From NCBI RefSeq assembly GCF_005925325.1, contig NZ_SRMP01000005.1, positions 62,001 to 126,000 of the forward strand: a stretch of 64,000 bases of DNA, read 5' to 3'. Positions 8,554 to 16,858 of this stretch are shown here, piece after piece (positions within the stretch are counted from its first letter, which is position 1; every line of letters starts with the position of its first letter). The translations under genes were made by a program, and so were the position numbers. Below the pieces are notes generated by a model. The model was not told where the DNA came from. It saw only the letters and a list, made by a program, of their open reading frames with translations, and did not search any database. This DNA is from Pedobacter helvus. Lineage in GTDB: Bacteria > Bacteroidota > Bacteroidia > Sphingobacteriales > Sphingobacteriaceae.

Positions 8554-8565
8554 CATGTAGAAGTA

Positions 8566-8608
8566 AAGCAAAAAGTCCTTCTCTATTTTCGGGAAGGACT
8601 TTTTGCTT
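8566..8608. terminator. Bidirectional terminator between the PorE-like gene and bcp
   Basis: AAGCAAAAAGTCCTT (8566-8580) pairs perfectly with AAGGACTTTTTGCTT (8594-8608). The loop is 13 nt and can be shortened by further pairing. A and T runs on both sides let it serve the two convergent genes, which end at 8553 and 8616. Confidence 0.9.
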
Positions 8609-8615
8609 GTTGTGT

Positions 8616-9077
8616 TTATCCTAGCAGCTCCAATACTTGTGCTGTAGCGTTTTTAGTGTCTACTTTCTTAATGATGTGTGCGATATTTCCTTCCTCGTCT
8701 ATTACGAAAGTGGCTCTGTTTGTACCCATGTATTTCTTGCCGTACATATTTTTCTCTCCCCAAACGCCATAAGCCTCTACAATCTGTTTATCGGTATCTG
8801 CTAAAAGTGTGAATGGTAAACTGTGTTTGGTTATAAACTTTTGATGCGACTTCTCGTCATCTACGCTTACGCCTAGAACTTCTATGCCTTTAGCTTTCAA
8901 ACCTTGATAATTGTCTCTGAAATCGCAAGCCTCTGCCGTGCAGCCCGGAGTGTCATCTTTTGGATAGAAATATAAAACTACTTTTTTTCCCTTAAATTGA
9001 GCCAATGTTACGGTATTCCCGTTTTGATCTTTTGCTGAAAATTCAGGTGCTTTGCTGCCTTCTTGTAATATGTTCAT
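8616..9077 (-). CDS. bcp: Thioredoxin-dependent peroxiredoxin (BCP/PrxQ type)
   Basis: This 153-residue cytosolic enzyme reduces hydrogen and organic peroxides using thioredoxin. The active-site block [13 protein letters not shown] contains the peroxidatic Cys46 and a second cysteine at 51, the usual resolving cysteine of alpha-helix-2 BCP/PrxQ enzymes. [23 protein letters not shown] and [12 protein letters not shown] follow the family pattern, and the length is normal. It is transcribed leftwards after the M23 peptidase gene, with an 80-nt gap full of TTAACC-type repeat words, and ends at the shared bidirectional terminator. Stress regulation is likely but no operator is visible. Confidence 0.93.
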   Translation of the reverse strand: MNILQEGSKAPEFSAKDQNGNTVTLAQFKGKKVVLYFYPKDDTPGCTAEACDFRDNYQGLKAKGIEVLGVSVDDEKSHQKFITKHSLPFTLLADTDKQIVEAYGVWGEKNMYGKKYMGTNRATFVIDEEGNIAHIIKKVDTKNATAQVLELLG

Positions 9078-9081
9078 TAGT

Positions 9082-9155
9082 TTAACTGTTTAAAATGTTT
9101 AGCCGTTTAATTGTAGCTCGATTAACCAATTCTGCGATTAACCGATTGACCATTA
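9082..9155. repeat. Intergenic word repeat (GTTTAA / TTAACCGATT family)
   Basis: The spacer between the M23 and bcp genes is built from variants of GTTTAA(C/A) followed by CGATTAACC-like words, for example 9135-9151 (CGATTAACCGATTGACC). Similar words fill the spacers at about 11525-11580, 16025-16110, 18418-18510 and 33355-33420. The copies are degenerate and have a rough 7-9-bp period. Confidence 0.6.
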
Positions 9156-9156
9156 A

Positions 9157-10884
9157 TTATCTGTAAAACTCTATTGCGTATCTTTTGGTGTTGTCTTTCA
9201 TGTCAACAACAAGCAACTCAAGAGTATGTTTCCCAGCGCCTGTTCTTTCATCAAATTCATGCCATAAGCTGGCTGTTTTGGTATCAAACTCCATCAATAC
9301 CCATTTGCCATCAATATAGCCGTTAAAACTTTTAATTCCAGATAATCCATCACTAATTCTGAAACTCATTTTGCTAATACCTTTCATGTTTTTGCCATTG
9401 GCGATATTTACAGGAATGATATTTGGAGCAACCGTATCTATCGCAATAAAGAAACTACTAAAATTACGAGGTTTCGTTTTTACCCAACCATTTTCAAAAT
9501 ATCCGCCTTGCGAAGAACGATTACTGTTAACGATTAATGCTTTGTTTTGGTGTTTGATAATCGTGCTGTCGGCTTTTATCCAAAGCTCAAAACCAGTATG
9601 TAAAGGAGTTAAATTGTTGTGGATATGGTGAATGGATGAAAAAGCATTTTGCTGCGGTTTGGCTGTTTTTTTATAAATGAAATTCAGATCATTGTATAAA
9701 GTGCCTTTGGGTAAAATCACCTTAACATCTTCTTGGCTAAATTCATTTTGCTTATTGTAGGGAAAGTTGGTTCCAACTGGAAGTTCTGGTGTATTGATGA
9801 CAGCTTTTGTATCGGCCAATACATTAAATGCTAAAGTGCTTTTATTTCCTCTGGCATCGGTAATGGTATATTTAACTGGATGTGTTTTGCCATCGTTAAA
9901 GGTAATTCGACCACTATTAACCAGATTGAAATAGATTTGTAAAGGATTACCTGGATCTACAAAACTTTTCTGAATACTTTGTTTGGTGCGAACATAGGTT
10001 GGGTAATCAATGTGCGAGTTGATCGCCTTGCTGTTGTCGAAGGTAAACCTCTCCAAAGCTGAGGTGTAGACGGTATTGCCATCAACAGCCAATTCAATGG
10101 AATAAGCTCCGTTGTTGCCCGAAGCGCCGTTGTGTCTATCGTTAACTACAATTCCAAAACCAACTTCGCCGCTTAAATTAATTGTACTCACTTGGTTAAG
10201 TTTGTAATTTCCGCTGCTACCGGCAACTTGAAAATACTGCTTTGGCGTAAATTCGTTAAATGGTTTTCCGTTTAATCGATAAACATACATGGCATGTATG
10301 GTAGGAGGGATGTTATCCGGAATGCTGATACCCAACAATTGTGGATTAATGGTTGCCTCAGTTTTGCTATCGCGAATTTCGAAGTGCAAATGTGGTCCGC
10401 CAGAGCTACCTGTATTGCCGGTATAAGCAATCACCTCGCCTTTTCTTACTGGAATCAAATCAGACGAAGGGAATTCATCAATTTCGTAAGATGTTTTCTT
10501 GTATTGTATGTTTTTTACAATCTGCGCAATTTTCGGGTTAAACCTAGACAAGTGGCCATACACCGTAGTGTACCCATTTGGATGGTTGATGTACAAAGCC
10601 AAACCAAACCCGCTGTTTTGTACTCTCAATCGAGAAATAAATCCATCCGCCGGTGCGTAAACTGGATAGCCAATACGTTGGTTGGTTCTAAAATCAATAC
10701 CAGAATGGAAGTGGTTTGATCTTAATTCTCCAAACGAACCAGCCAACGCTGGAGGTTCAATATCCAAAGGCGAGCGGAAATCCGTTAGGGGATAGGTATT
10801 GTTACTATAAGTCTGTTGCGCTAAAAGATGGTTTGAGATAAAAACGGATAGTACGAGTGAAACGTAGGTAATGTAATTGCGCAT
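9157..10884 (-). CDS. Exported M23 (LytM) family metallopeptidase
   Basis: This 575-residue protein has a signal peptide (residues 1-22, ending LLAQ) and a LytM domain right after it. The zinc ligands are visible as HSGID (His60, Asp64) and GPHLHFEI (His165 and His167), with GYTTVYGHLSRF between them. Enzymes of this kind cut peptide bridges in peptidoglycan. The remaining ~390 residues are beta-rich and of no family I can name; they may bind a partner or the wall. The start lies 5 nt after the stop of the FAH-family gene, so the two are co-transcribed. All core catalytic residues are present, which argues against a degenerate EnvC/NlpD-type activator. Confidence 0.88.
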   Translation of the reverse strand: MRNYITYVSLVLSVFISNHLLAQQTYSNNTYPLTDFRSPLDIEPPALAGSFGELRSNHFHSGIDFRTNQRIGYPVYAPADGFISRLRVQNSGFGLALYINHPNGYTTVYGHLSRFNPKIAQIVKNIQYKKTSYEIDEFPSSDLIPVRKGEVIAYTGNTGSSGGPHLHFEIRDSKTEATINPQLLGISIPDNIPPTIHAMYVYRLNGKPFNEFTPKQYFQVAGSSGNYKLNQVSTINLSGEVGFGIVVNDRHNGASGNNGAYSIELAVDGNTVYTSALERFTFDNSKAINSHIDYPTYVRTKQSIQKSFVDPGNPLQIYFNLVNSGRITFNDGKTHPVKYTITDARGNKSTLAFNVLADTKAVINTPELPVGTNFPYNKQNEFSQEDVKVILPKGTLYNDLNFIYKKTAKPQQNAFSSIHHIHNNLTPLHTGFELWIKADSTIIKHQNKALIVNSNRSSQGGYFENGWVKTKPRNFSSFFIAIDTVAPNIIPVNIANGKNMKGISKMSFRISDGLSGIKSFNGYIDGKWVLMEFDTKTASLWHEFDERTGAGKHTLELLVVDMKDNTKRYAIEFYR

Positions 10885-10889
10885 TAAGT

Positions 10890-11501
10890 TTATTTTATTT
10901 CGAAATTAAGTAGTTGTTTATCTTCTAACCAAGCTTCTAATCTGTCGCCTGTGTTTACTTTGCCCACTCCTTCTGGCGTGCCTGTAAAAATTAAATCTCC
11001 TTTTTTTAAAGTTATGTATTGCGATACGAACGATATGATCTTTTCAAACGAAAATAACAGGTTGGCAGTATGGCCATTTTGTTTGTTTTCGCCATTTTTC
11101 TTCAATTCGAATTTCAGATCGTACATATCTTTGTAGTCGCTTTTAGGCAAGAAATTGCTAATTACTGCAGAGTTGTCGAACGCTTTTGCCAATTCCCAAG
11201 GCAGTCCTTTTTCTTTGTGCTCCGCTTGGATATCTCTTGCTGTAAAATCAACCCCCAATCCAATTTCTTCGTAGTAATTAGAAGCAAATTTCTCAGCAAT
11301 ATGTTTGCCCTCTTTGCAAATTTTTAGCACAATTTCCAATTCATAATGTACGTCTTTAGAAAAATCTGGAATGTAAAATGGTTTGTTGTCCTTTAAAACT
11401 GCGGTATCGGGTTTTAAAAATATGATAGGTTTTGTAGGTATCGCATTATTTAATTCTGCGGCGTGTGCGGCATAATTTCTGCCAATTGCAATAATTTTCA
11501 T
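10890..11501 (-). CDS. Fumarylacetoacetate hydrolase (FAH) family protein
   Basis: This 203-residue single-domain protein starts MKIIAIGRNYAAHAAELNN, the conserved opening of short FAH-fold enzymes. The metal ligands follow in VHYELEIVLKI and GLGVDFTARDIQ, and the C-terminal GDLIFTGTPEGVG loop is intact. Relatives include acylpyruvases and oxaloacetate decarboxylases such as FAHD1. The substrate here is not determined by sequence or by neighbours. A TATTTTTG element ends 4 nt before the ATG, so translation may start from a leaderless transcript. The M23 peptidase gene follows after 5 nt. Confidence 0.88.
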   Translation of the reverse strand: MKIIAIGRNYAAHAAELNNAIPTKPIIFLKPDTAVLKDNKPFYIPDFSKDVHYELEIVLKICKEGKHIAEKFASNYYEEIGLGVDFTARDIQAEHKEKGLPWELAKAFDNSAVISNFLPKSDYKDMYDLKFELKKNGENKQNGHTANLLFSFEKIISFVSQYITLKKGDLIFTGTPEGVGKVNTGDRLEAWLEDKQLLNFEIK

Positions 11502-11505
11502 CCCA

Positions 11506-11513
11506 CAAAAATA
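11506..11513 (-). promoter_or_regulatory. -7 promoter element of the FAH-M23 operon
   Basis: The minus strand reads TATTTTTG, matching TAnnTTTG. It ends 4 nt before the start codon at 11501, so the mRNA is probably leaderless or nearly so. Confidence 0.5.
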
Positions 11514-11524
11514 AGGTTTATTTT

Positions 11525-11580
11525 GGTTAACTGCCCGATTAGGTTAATCGATTAACTGCAATTTTACTATGATGCAGTTA
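11525..11580. repeat. Intergenic word repeat with a GTTAATCGATTAAC palindrome
   Basis: GTTAATCGATTAAC (11543-11556) is a perfect 14-bp palindrome. It is followed by AACTGCA (11554-11560) paired with TGCAGTT (11573-11579). It belongs to the same TTAACC/GGTTAA family as the spacers at 9082 and 16025. The stretch lies just beyond the stop of the T9SS cargo gene and could end that transcript. Confidence 0.55.
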
Positions 11581-11597
11581 TATCGTTTTAACCATTT

Positions 11598-12110
11598 TTA
11601 AAGTACAGATATTTTTCTGATCACCGGTTCGCCGCCAGCCACAATGCGGAGGAAATAAATGCCAGCGTTGAGCTTTGCGGGAACGTTGTAAGTTTTGGTA
11701 TGCTCGCCATGTTGTACTCGTTCATTAGCAAGCGTTACTACCTCATTCCCTAACAGGTCCGTTATTTTAATAGAAAGGCTGGTTTCTTTTTCTAAACGAA
11801 GATTAATATTAAGCTGTTCAACTACCGGGTTGGGATAAATTTTAAGCACCGTTAATGTTTTCTCATTTTTTTCCTTCGTTGCAGACTTTGTGCTGTTTTC
11901 TAGAGAAGAATAGATATTGTAAGAAGGTCTGTAAGATTGTACGCTTCCTTTAATGACAGGCACTCTACTAATGACTTTGGCTTTTGGCCTAGCAGAATAC
12001 TTAGTGGTGTCGGCTTTTTGTGCGAAAACAGAGGTGCAAATAAGCGAAAGCATAACCAAAAGGTATGCTGCATTGCTGCCGAGCGCTATTTTAACTCTGT
12101 TTATTTTCAT
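11598..12110 (-). CDS. Secreted protein with type IX secretion C-terminal sorting domain
   Basis: This 170-residue protein has a signal peptide (about 1-30, ending SVFAQ), a short ~55-residue linker with no known domain, and a type A T9SS sorting domain filling the last ~80 residues. The domain shows its standard marks: VLKIYPNPVVEQLNI, ITDLLGNEV, and AGIYFLRIVAGGEPVIRKISVL-type ending in a short basic strand. Such domains direct export by the Por machinery and are then cleaved. The protein is unusual in being almost all signal, so the mature product would be only a small peptide of ~60 residues rich in Lys, Arg and Ser. It has its own promoter and stands alone. Confidence 0.85.
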   Translation of the reverse strand: MKINRVKIALGSNAAYLLVMLSLICTSVFAQKADTTKYSARPKAKVISRVPVIKGSVQSYRPSYNIYSSLENSTKSATKEKNEKTLTVLKIYPNPVVEQLNINLRLEKETSLSIKITDLLGNEVVTLANERVQHGEHTKTYNVPAKLNAGIYFLRIVAGGEPVIRKISVL

Positions 12111-12122
12111 TTAAATGTTTTT

Positions 12123-12155
12123 CAAAAATATAAATAATTGAACAATAAAATCAAA
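12123..12155 (-). promoter_or_regulatory. Bacteroidota-type promoter of the T9SS cargo gene
   Basis: On the minus strand a TTTG (12155-12152) is followed after 21 nt by TATTTTTG (12130-12123), matching the TTTG / TAnnTTTG pair. The -7 element ends 12 nt before the ATG at 12110. Confidence 0.6.
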
Positions 12156-12259
12156 CAAAAAGCGATGCAATCTTATTATTTAACAATATTTAACAGGGTA
12201 GAAAAGAAAAGCGTACGAATTACACTATCCAAAAAAAATAGCTTTTAGGACTAAATAAA

Positions 12260-12288
12260 TTGTTATCCTAATTATTTATGTAATTTTG
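12260..12288 (+). promoter_or_regulatory. Promoter of kup
   Basis: TTG at 12260-12262 is followed after 18 nt by TAATTTTG at 12281-12288, a good match to the phylum's -33/-7 pair. The GTG start of kup is 16 nt further on. Confidence 0.6.
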
Positions 12289-12304
12289 CCTAAAATTTTA
12301 TTGC

Positions 12305-14275
12305 GTGTCAAGTCATAAAAACGTTAATGCTCTCACTGCCGGAGGGTTATTAGTAACACTAGGAATAGTGTTTGGTGATATAGGTACATCACCTCTCTAT
12401 ACTTTAAAAGCCATTTTTAAAATTGCCTTAGGTGAACACAAAGGCTCAACACCACAAACCATAGATGAGGCACTGGTGTTAGGAGCACTGTCGTGTATCA
12501 TTTGGACGCTCACGCTTCAAACTACCGTTAAATATGTTATCGTTACTTTACGTGCCGATAACAAAGGTGAAGGAGGAATTTTCTCCCTTTACTCGCTGGT
12601 TCGAAAGAAGGCTAAATGGTTGGTTATTCCCGCAATTATTGGTGGAGCTGCTTTGCTCGCCGATGGAATGATCACACCAAGTATCACCGTTACTTCTGCT
12701 ATTGAAGGTTTACAGTTGAAATTTCCTTCATTAGAGGTGTTTCCTATCGTAATTACCATCATTGCTATCCTATTTATCATACAGCAGTTTGGTACCAATT
12801 TGGTAGGTAAGCTATTTGGACCAATCATGTTGCTTTGGTTTGTGGCATTAGGCGCCATGGGCTTTATGCATGTAGTTCACAGCCCCTTTATCTTAAAGGC
12901 ACTAAATCCGTACTATGCCATACATCTGTTAACCACCAATTCAGAAGCCTTTTTGATTTTGGGTGGTGTATTTTTATGTACTACCGGAGCCGAAGCACTT
13001 TATTCTGATCTAGGTCACTGTGGTAAGAAAAATATACGTGTGAGCTGGGTTTTTGTGAAGTCGATGTTGATCTTGAATTACTTAGGTCAGGGAGCGTGGA
13101 TACTTACACACGTAGATCAAGACTTGAAAGCCATCAACCCGTTCTTTGAATTGGTGCCGAGTAGCATGGTTTTGTATTTGGTTGGATTGGCAACGATGGC
13201 TGCGGTGGTAGCATCGCAAGCGATGATTTCTGGAGCATTTACCCTTATCTCGGAAGCGGTAAGACTAAACCTTTGGCCAAAAGTGCGCATCAATTATCCA
13301 AGTGTGCAAAAAGGACAATTGTATGTGCCGTCTATCAACTGGATACTTTGTATAGGTTGTATCATCATCGTACTGATCTTCAAAAAATCGGACAACATGG
13401 AGGGTGCTTATGGATTAGCAATTAACCTAACTTTTTTAATGACCACAATTCTAGTAGTTGTGTTTATGTTACGTAAGAAGTTTCCAATGTATTTAATTGT
13501 TGTTTTCGGGATCATTTATGGCGTAATTGAGTTGTTCTTCTTGGCGGGTAATATGTATAAATTCACCCATGGGGGATGGTTTGCTTTGCTAATCAGTATG
13601 GCTTTACTAAGCGTAATGTGGACTTGGTATGCTTCTCGTAAAATCAAAAATAGGTTTGTTAAATACGTGGAAATCGAAGATTACTATGAAATCATTAAAG
13701 AATTAAGTGGTGATACTTCTGTGCCTAAATTCTCTTCGCAATTGGTGTATTTAACCAGCGCTAATTTTAAAACAGAGATCGAATCCAAAATCGTTTATTC
13801 TATTATACAAAAAGAACCTAAGCGTGCTGATGTCTATTGGTTAGTTCACGTAGATGTAATGGACGAGCCGTATACGATGGATTATAAAGTTGAGTTTCTA
13901 ATTCCTGGTAAGTTGATTAGAATTGATTTTAAACTCGGTTTCAGAATTGAACAACGTATCAATTTGCTCTACAGAAAAGTAGTGGAAGAGTTAGTGAAAA
14001 ATGGCGAGGTAGATATCACAAGTCAGTATACTTCATTAAATAAACATAAAATTACTGGAGATTTTAGGTTCGTGCTTTTAGAGAAACACTTAAGCAAGTT
14101 TACCAATTTGAGTTTCTATGAGCAAACAATTATGGATTACTACTTTATTCTTAAACGTTTAAGTTTATCTGAAGTAACCAGTTTCGGTTTAGATTCTAGC
14201 TATGTGGATGTAGAGAAAGTACCTTTAATCTTCGTAAGTCCAGATGATATTGAATTAAACAGACTGCCTGTTTAG
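12305..14275 (+). CDS. kup: Kup-family potassium uptake permease
   Basis: This 656-residue inner-membrane protein takes up K+ with protons. It opens with the hallmark GGLLVTLGIVFGDIGTSPLYT (about 13-33), followed by about 12 membrane spans up to residue ~450 and a ~200-residue cytosolic tail. LADGMITPSITVTSAIEGL and the GTTGAEALYSDLGHCG-like segment are also typical. The start codon is GTG (12305); this places the conserved block close to the N terminus, and no upstream ATG fits. The gene has its own promoter and is convergent with the UbiA-family gene. Confidence 0.95.
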   Translation: MSSHKNVNALTAGGLLVTLGIVFGDIGTSPLYTLKAIFKIALGEHKGSTPQTIDEALVLGALSCIIWTLTLQTTVKYVIVTLRADNKGEGGIFSLYSLVRKKAKWLVIPAIIGGAALLADGMITPSITVTSAIEGLQLKFPSLEVFPIVITIIAILFIIQQFGTNLVGKLFGPIMLLWFVALGAMGFMHVVHSPFILKALNPYYAIHLLTTNSEAFLILGGVFLCTTGAEALYSDLGHCGKKNIRVSWVFVKSMLILNYLGQGAWILTHVDQDLKAINPFFELVPSSMVLYLVGLATMAAVVASQAMISGAFTLISEAVRLNLWPKVRINYPSVQKGQLYVPSINWILCIGCIIIVLIFKKSDNMEGAYGLAINLTFLMTTILVVVFMLRKKFPMYLIVVFGIIYGVIELFFLAGNMYKFTHGGWFALLISMALLSVMWTWYASRKIKNRFVKYVEIEDYYEIIKELSGDTSVPKFSSQLVYLTSANFKTEIESKIVYSIIQKEPKRADVYWLVHVDVMDEPYTMDYKVEFLIPGKLIRIDFKLGFRIEQRINLLYRKVVEELVKNGEVDITSQYTSLNKHKITGDFRFVLLEKHLSKFTNLSFYEQTIMDYYFILKRLSLSEVTSFGLDSSYVDVEKVPLIFVSPDDIELNRLPV

Positions 14276-14360
14276 AGGCGTCAGGAACTAGGGTTCAGGT
14301 ATCAGGTAGGAATTAGGTTTTTAGGAATTAGGGATTAGTTTTGCAATACTACTAATCCTT
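14276..14360. repeat. Degenerate tandem word repeat (AGGAATTAGG family)
   Basis: After kup, variants of AGG(A/T)ATTAGG and TCAGG follow one another with a rough 7-9-bp period, for example AGGAATTAGGGATTAG near 14322-14337. Partial complementary words (ACTAATCC) follow about 20 nt later. There is no ORF. It may act in ending transcription between the convergent genes. Confidence 0.5.
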
Positions 14361-14465
14361 ATAATTTAAGTGCTAGAATTCCTTAAGAGGTTTGTTGGAT
14401 AACAATGTGTTTTGTGGCTTAATTAATGAAACAACATTAATCATTAACAATTCACCATTATTTTT

Positions 14466-15323
14466 CTACCTTGTCCTTAAATAAGCATCTACCAAAAAGC
14501 AAATTGCAAATACCACTGAGGCATAGCCGTTGGTAGTGGCAAATGCTCTGTCGACCTTACTGATATCATTAGGTTTCACTAAGCGATGTTGGTAGATCAG
14601 CATAGCGCAGAAAAATACCACACCACCATAATAAGGCCAGCCAAAATCCATGAAATAAATAGGCATGATTACGCAGGCTGCGGATAAAACATGAAGGAAT
14701 GAAGATAAGCGCAACGCATTCTTCCTGCCTAAAGCAGATGGAATAGAATGAAGTTTCTCAGAACGATCAAATTCTTCATCTTGTAAAGCGTAAATGATAT
14801 CGAAGCCGCTTACCCAAAACAATACAGCGAAAGAATAAAGTACTGGCACGATGTTAAATTGACCAGTTACAGCAATGTAGGCGCCAATGGGAGCAAGCCC
14901 TAATCCAAGTCCTAAAACTAAATGGCATAAAGCTGTGAAACGCTTGGTGTAGCTATAGAATAACACCACAAAAATTGCAATTGGCGATAAATAGAAACAA
15001 AGTGGATTAATGAAATAAGTGGTAATGATAAACAGCGCACAGTTTACGATCACGAAGGTTAATGCTTCCTTTGCTGAAATTTTGCCAGCAGGAATATCTC
15101 TAGTTACCGTTCTAGGATTTTTTGCATCGATATCTCTATCCAAATACCTGTTAAAAGCCATCGCGGCATTACGAGCAAACACCATACAGAGCACAACAGC
15201 CAAAAGTAAATACCAATTGAAAGGGTTAGTAGTGGTGGTTACGCCCAAGAAAAAACCAATAAAGGCAAAAGGCATTGCAAATATAGAGTGGGCAAATAAT
15301 ACAAGCGAAAAATACTTTTTCAT
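14466..15323 (-). CDS. UbiA-family polyprenyltransferase (quinone biosynthesis, MqnP/UbiA-like)
   Basis: This 285-residue inner-membrane protein has about eight or nine spans. Both Asp-rich motifs of the family are visible: NRYLDRDIDAKNPRT (about 58-72) and DIIYALQDEEFDRSEKLHS (about 175-193). These bind Mg-prenyl diphosphate. The product attaches a polyprenyl chain to an aromatic acid on the route to a quinone. In Bacteroidota, which use menaquinone, this UbiA-like type is often annotated as 4-hydroxybenzoate prenyltransferase but could be the MqnP step of the futalosine route. The quinone methyltransferase gene lies less than 1 kb away, which supports a menaquinone role. Which pathway applies needs the rest of the genome. 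Confidence 0.85.
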   Translation of the reverse strand: MKKYFSLVLFAHSIFAMPFAFIGFFLGVTTTTNPFNWYLLLAVVLCMVFARNAAMAFNRYLDRDIDAKNPRTVTRDIPAGKISAKEALTFVIVNCALFIITTYFINPLCFYLSPIAIFVVLFYSYTKRFTALCHLVLGLGLGLAPIGAYIAVTGQFNIVPVLYSFAVLFWVSGFDIIYALQDEEFDRSEKLHSIPSALGRKNALRLSSFLHVLSAACVIMPIYFMDFGWPYYGGVVFFCAMLIYQHRLVKPNDISKVDRAFATTNGYASVVFAICFLVDAYLRTR

Positions 15324-15365
15324 CTAAAAAATGGTATAAAGAATAAACTGAGAGCTTTACTGAGG

Positions 15366-16013
15366 TTATTTGTCTGGGTTGCTGGCAGCGTAAAATTTGG
15401 GATCGACAATAGGTTTCACAAAATCCTCGTTCACTTCCTGTACAAATTGTAAAACATCTTCTCTACCTTGTCCTTTTTCTGCTGATGTAATGAAAAACGG
15501 TGGTAGTTCTTCAAACCAACCTAGCAATGTTTTATTAAATTTAGCAACGTTTTGATCTGTTTTTGGCCCCGATTGTTTATCTGCTTTTGTGTACACTAAG
15601 GCGAATGGGATTTGGCATTCTCCCAACCACGAGCAAAATTCTAAGTCGATTTTTTGGGGTTCTAATCTGCTATCAATAAGTACGAAAACACACTGCAAGT
15701 TTTCTCTTTTAGTAATGTAGGCTCTAATGAACTTTTCCCATTTCTCTCTGCTACTTTTTGATACTCTTGCATAGCCATAGCCCGGTAAATCTACTATATA
15801 CCATTTTTCATTAACCAAAAAATGGTTAATTAATTGAGTTTTACCTGGCTTTTGTGAGGTTTTGGCTAATCCCTGTTGGTTTACTAACATATTGATTAGC
15901 GATGATTTACCTACATTGGAGCGCCCGATGAACGCATATTCAGGCATGTCGGGTAGGGGCAAAGCCGATACTTTGGTATTGCTGACTACGAAGGTTGCAG
16001 ATTTAATAATCAT
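15366..16013 (-). CDS. engB: Ribosome biogenesis GTPase EngB (YihA/YsxC)
   Basis: This 215-residue GTPase acts in assembly of the large ribosomal subunit. The G motifs are in order: GRSNVGKSSLINML (G1, about 30-43), a GKTQLINHF G2 segment, DLPGYGYA (G3), TKADK (G4) and a TSAEKG (G5) sequence. Size and motif spacing are standard for the TrmE-Era-EngA-EngB group. A TATCTTTG element lies 4 nt before the start. The gene is divergent from ubiE across a repeat-filled 116-bp spacer, in which each gene has its own TATCTTTG. Confidence 0.95.
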   Translation of the reverse strand: MIIKSATFVVSNTKVSALPLPDMPEYAFIGRSNVGKSSLINMLVNQQGLAKTSQKPGKTQLINHFLVNEKWYIVDLPGYGYARVSKSSREKWEKFIRAYITKRENLQCVFVLIDSRLEPQKIDLEFCSWLGECQIPFALVYTKADKQSGPKTDQNVAKFNKTLLGWFEELPPFFITSAEKGQGREDVLQFVQEVNEDFVKPIVDPKFYAASNPDK

Positions 16014-16017
16014 CTTG

Positions 16018-16025
16018 CAAAGATA
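16018..16025 (-). promoter_or_regulatory. -7 promoter element of engB
   Basis: The minus strand reads TATCTTTG, ending 4 nt before the engB ATG at 16013. The same octamer serves ubiE on the other strand at 16116. Confidence 0.5.
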
Positions 16026-16110
16026 AGGTTAATTGTGAGAAACGTTTAATCGGTTAATCGATTGTCAAATACAATTAACCAGTTTTTACAGTTAACCGAT
16101 TAACCAAAAT
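16026..16110. repeat. Divergent spacer of GGTTAATCG / CGATTAACC words
   Basis: GGTTAATCG (16052-16060) and its exact complement CGATTAACC (16097-16105) face each other in the engB-ubiE spacer, with further CAATTAACC and GTTTAATCGG variants between and around them. It is one of at least five spacers in this window with the same word family. Confidence 0.6.
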
Positions 16111-16115
16111 AACCC

Positions 16116-16123
16116 TATCTTTG
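16116..16123 (+). promoter_or_regulatory. -7 promoter element of ubiE/menG
   Basis: TATCTTTG matches TAnnTTTG and ends 6 nt before the ATG at 16130. It overlaps an upstream in-frame TTG (16121), which argues that the TTG is not the start codon. Confidence 0.55.
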
Positions 16124-16129
16124 TCGAGC

Positions 16130-16858
16130 ATGAATCCACAAATTACTCCTTATTCTGGCACCGAAACAAAAAAAGAGCAGGTTGCTAGCATGTTCAATAA
16201 TATTTCGGGCACTTACGATTTTCTTAACCACTTTTTATCTTTAGGTATCGACATTATCTGGCGTAAAAAGGCAATAAAAGAACTTCTATCGTCAAGACCG
16301 CAAAAAATATTAGATGTAGCTACTGGGACTGGAGACTTTGCATTCGAATCTATCAAGATATTAAAACCCCAACAAATTATAGGAGTAGATATTTCTGAAG
16401 GAATGCTGGAAGTAGCTAAGAAGAAAATTGCTGAAAGAAAATTAGGTGATGTTTTTTCAGTGCAAAAAGGAGATTCTGAAGGATTACATTTTGATAACGA
16501 TACTTTTGACGCAATCACAGTAGCTTTTGGTGTGCGTAATTATGAAAACCTCGAAAAAGGCTTGGCTGATATGTTCAGGGTGCTTAAACCGGGAGGTAAA
16601 GTGGTTATTTTGGAATTTTCTAAACCTAGAGTATTTCCTGTAAAACAGTTGTACCACTTTTACTTTAAGTATGCAACTCCATTCTTCGGTGGATTGTTTT
16701 CGAAGGATAAGAAAGCTTATGCTTATTTAGAAGAATCTGTGCAGGCTTTCCCCGACGGCAAGAATTTCACCGCGTTGATGGAAAAAGTTGGCTACCAAAA
16801 TACCAAACACCGTTCTTTAACGTTTGGTATTAGTGCCATTTACACCGGTATTAAATGA
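16130..16858 (+). CDS. ubiE: Demethylmenaquinone methyltransferase (UbiE/MenG)
   Basis: This ~242-residue SAM-dependent methyltransferase carries out the last ring methylation of menaquinone. FNNISGTYDFLNHFLSLGIDI near the N terminus, the SAM motif ILDVATGTGDFAFE, and GVRNYENLEKGLADMFRVLKPGG are all diagnostic of UbiE/MenG. I chose the ATG at 16130 rather than the in-frame TTG at 16121, since that TTG sits within the -7 element. The stop overlaps the porT start (ATGA), so the two are translationally coupled. This ubiE-porT pairing is a familiar Bacteroidota arrangement. Confidence 0.94.
   Translation: MNPQITPYSGTETKKEQVASMFNNISGTYDFLNHFLSLGIDIIWRKKAIKELLSSRPQKILDVATGTGDFAFESIKILKPQQIIGVDISEGMLEVAKKKIAERKLGDVFSVQKGDSEGLHFDNDTFDAITVAFGVRNYENLEKGLADMFRVLKPGGKVVILEFSKPRVFPVKQLYHFYFKYATPFFGGLFSKDKKAYAYLEESVQAFPDGKNFTALMEKVGYQNTKHRSLTFGISAIYTGIK

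Noticed and set aside
10294..10719. Open frame of 141 codons on the plus strand
   Set aside because: Antisense to the catalytic part of the M23 peptidase gene; codon pattern and product look random.
9082..16110. CRISPR-like array from repeated TTAACC words
   Set aside because: Units are too short, not identical, and lack evenly sized unique spacers; no cas genes are present.
16121..16129. TTG start adding three codons to ubiE
   Set aside because: The TTG is part of the TATCTTTG promoter element, so transcription would start after it.
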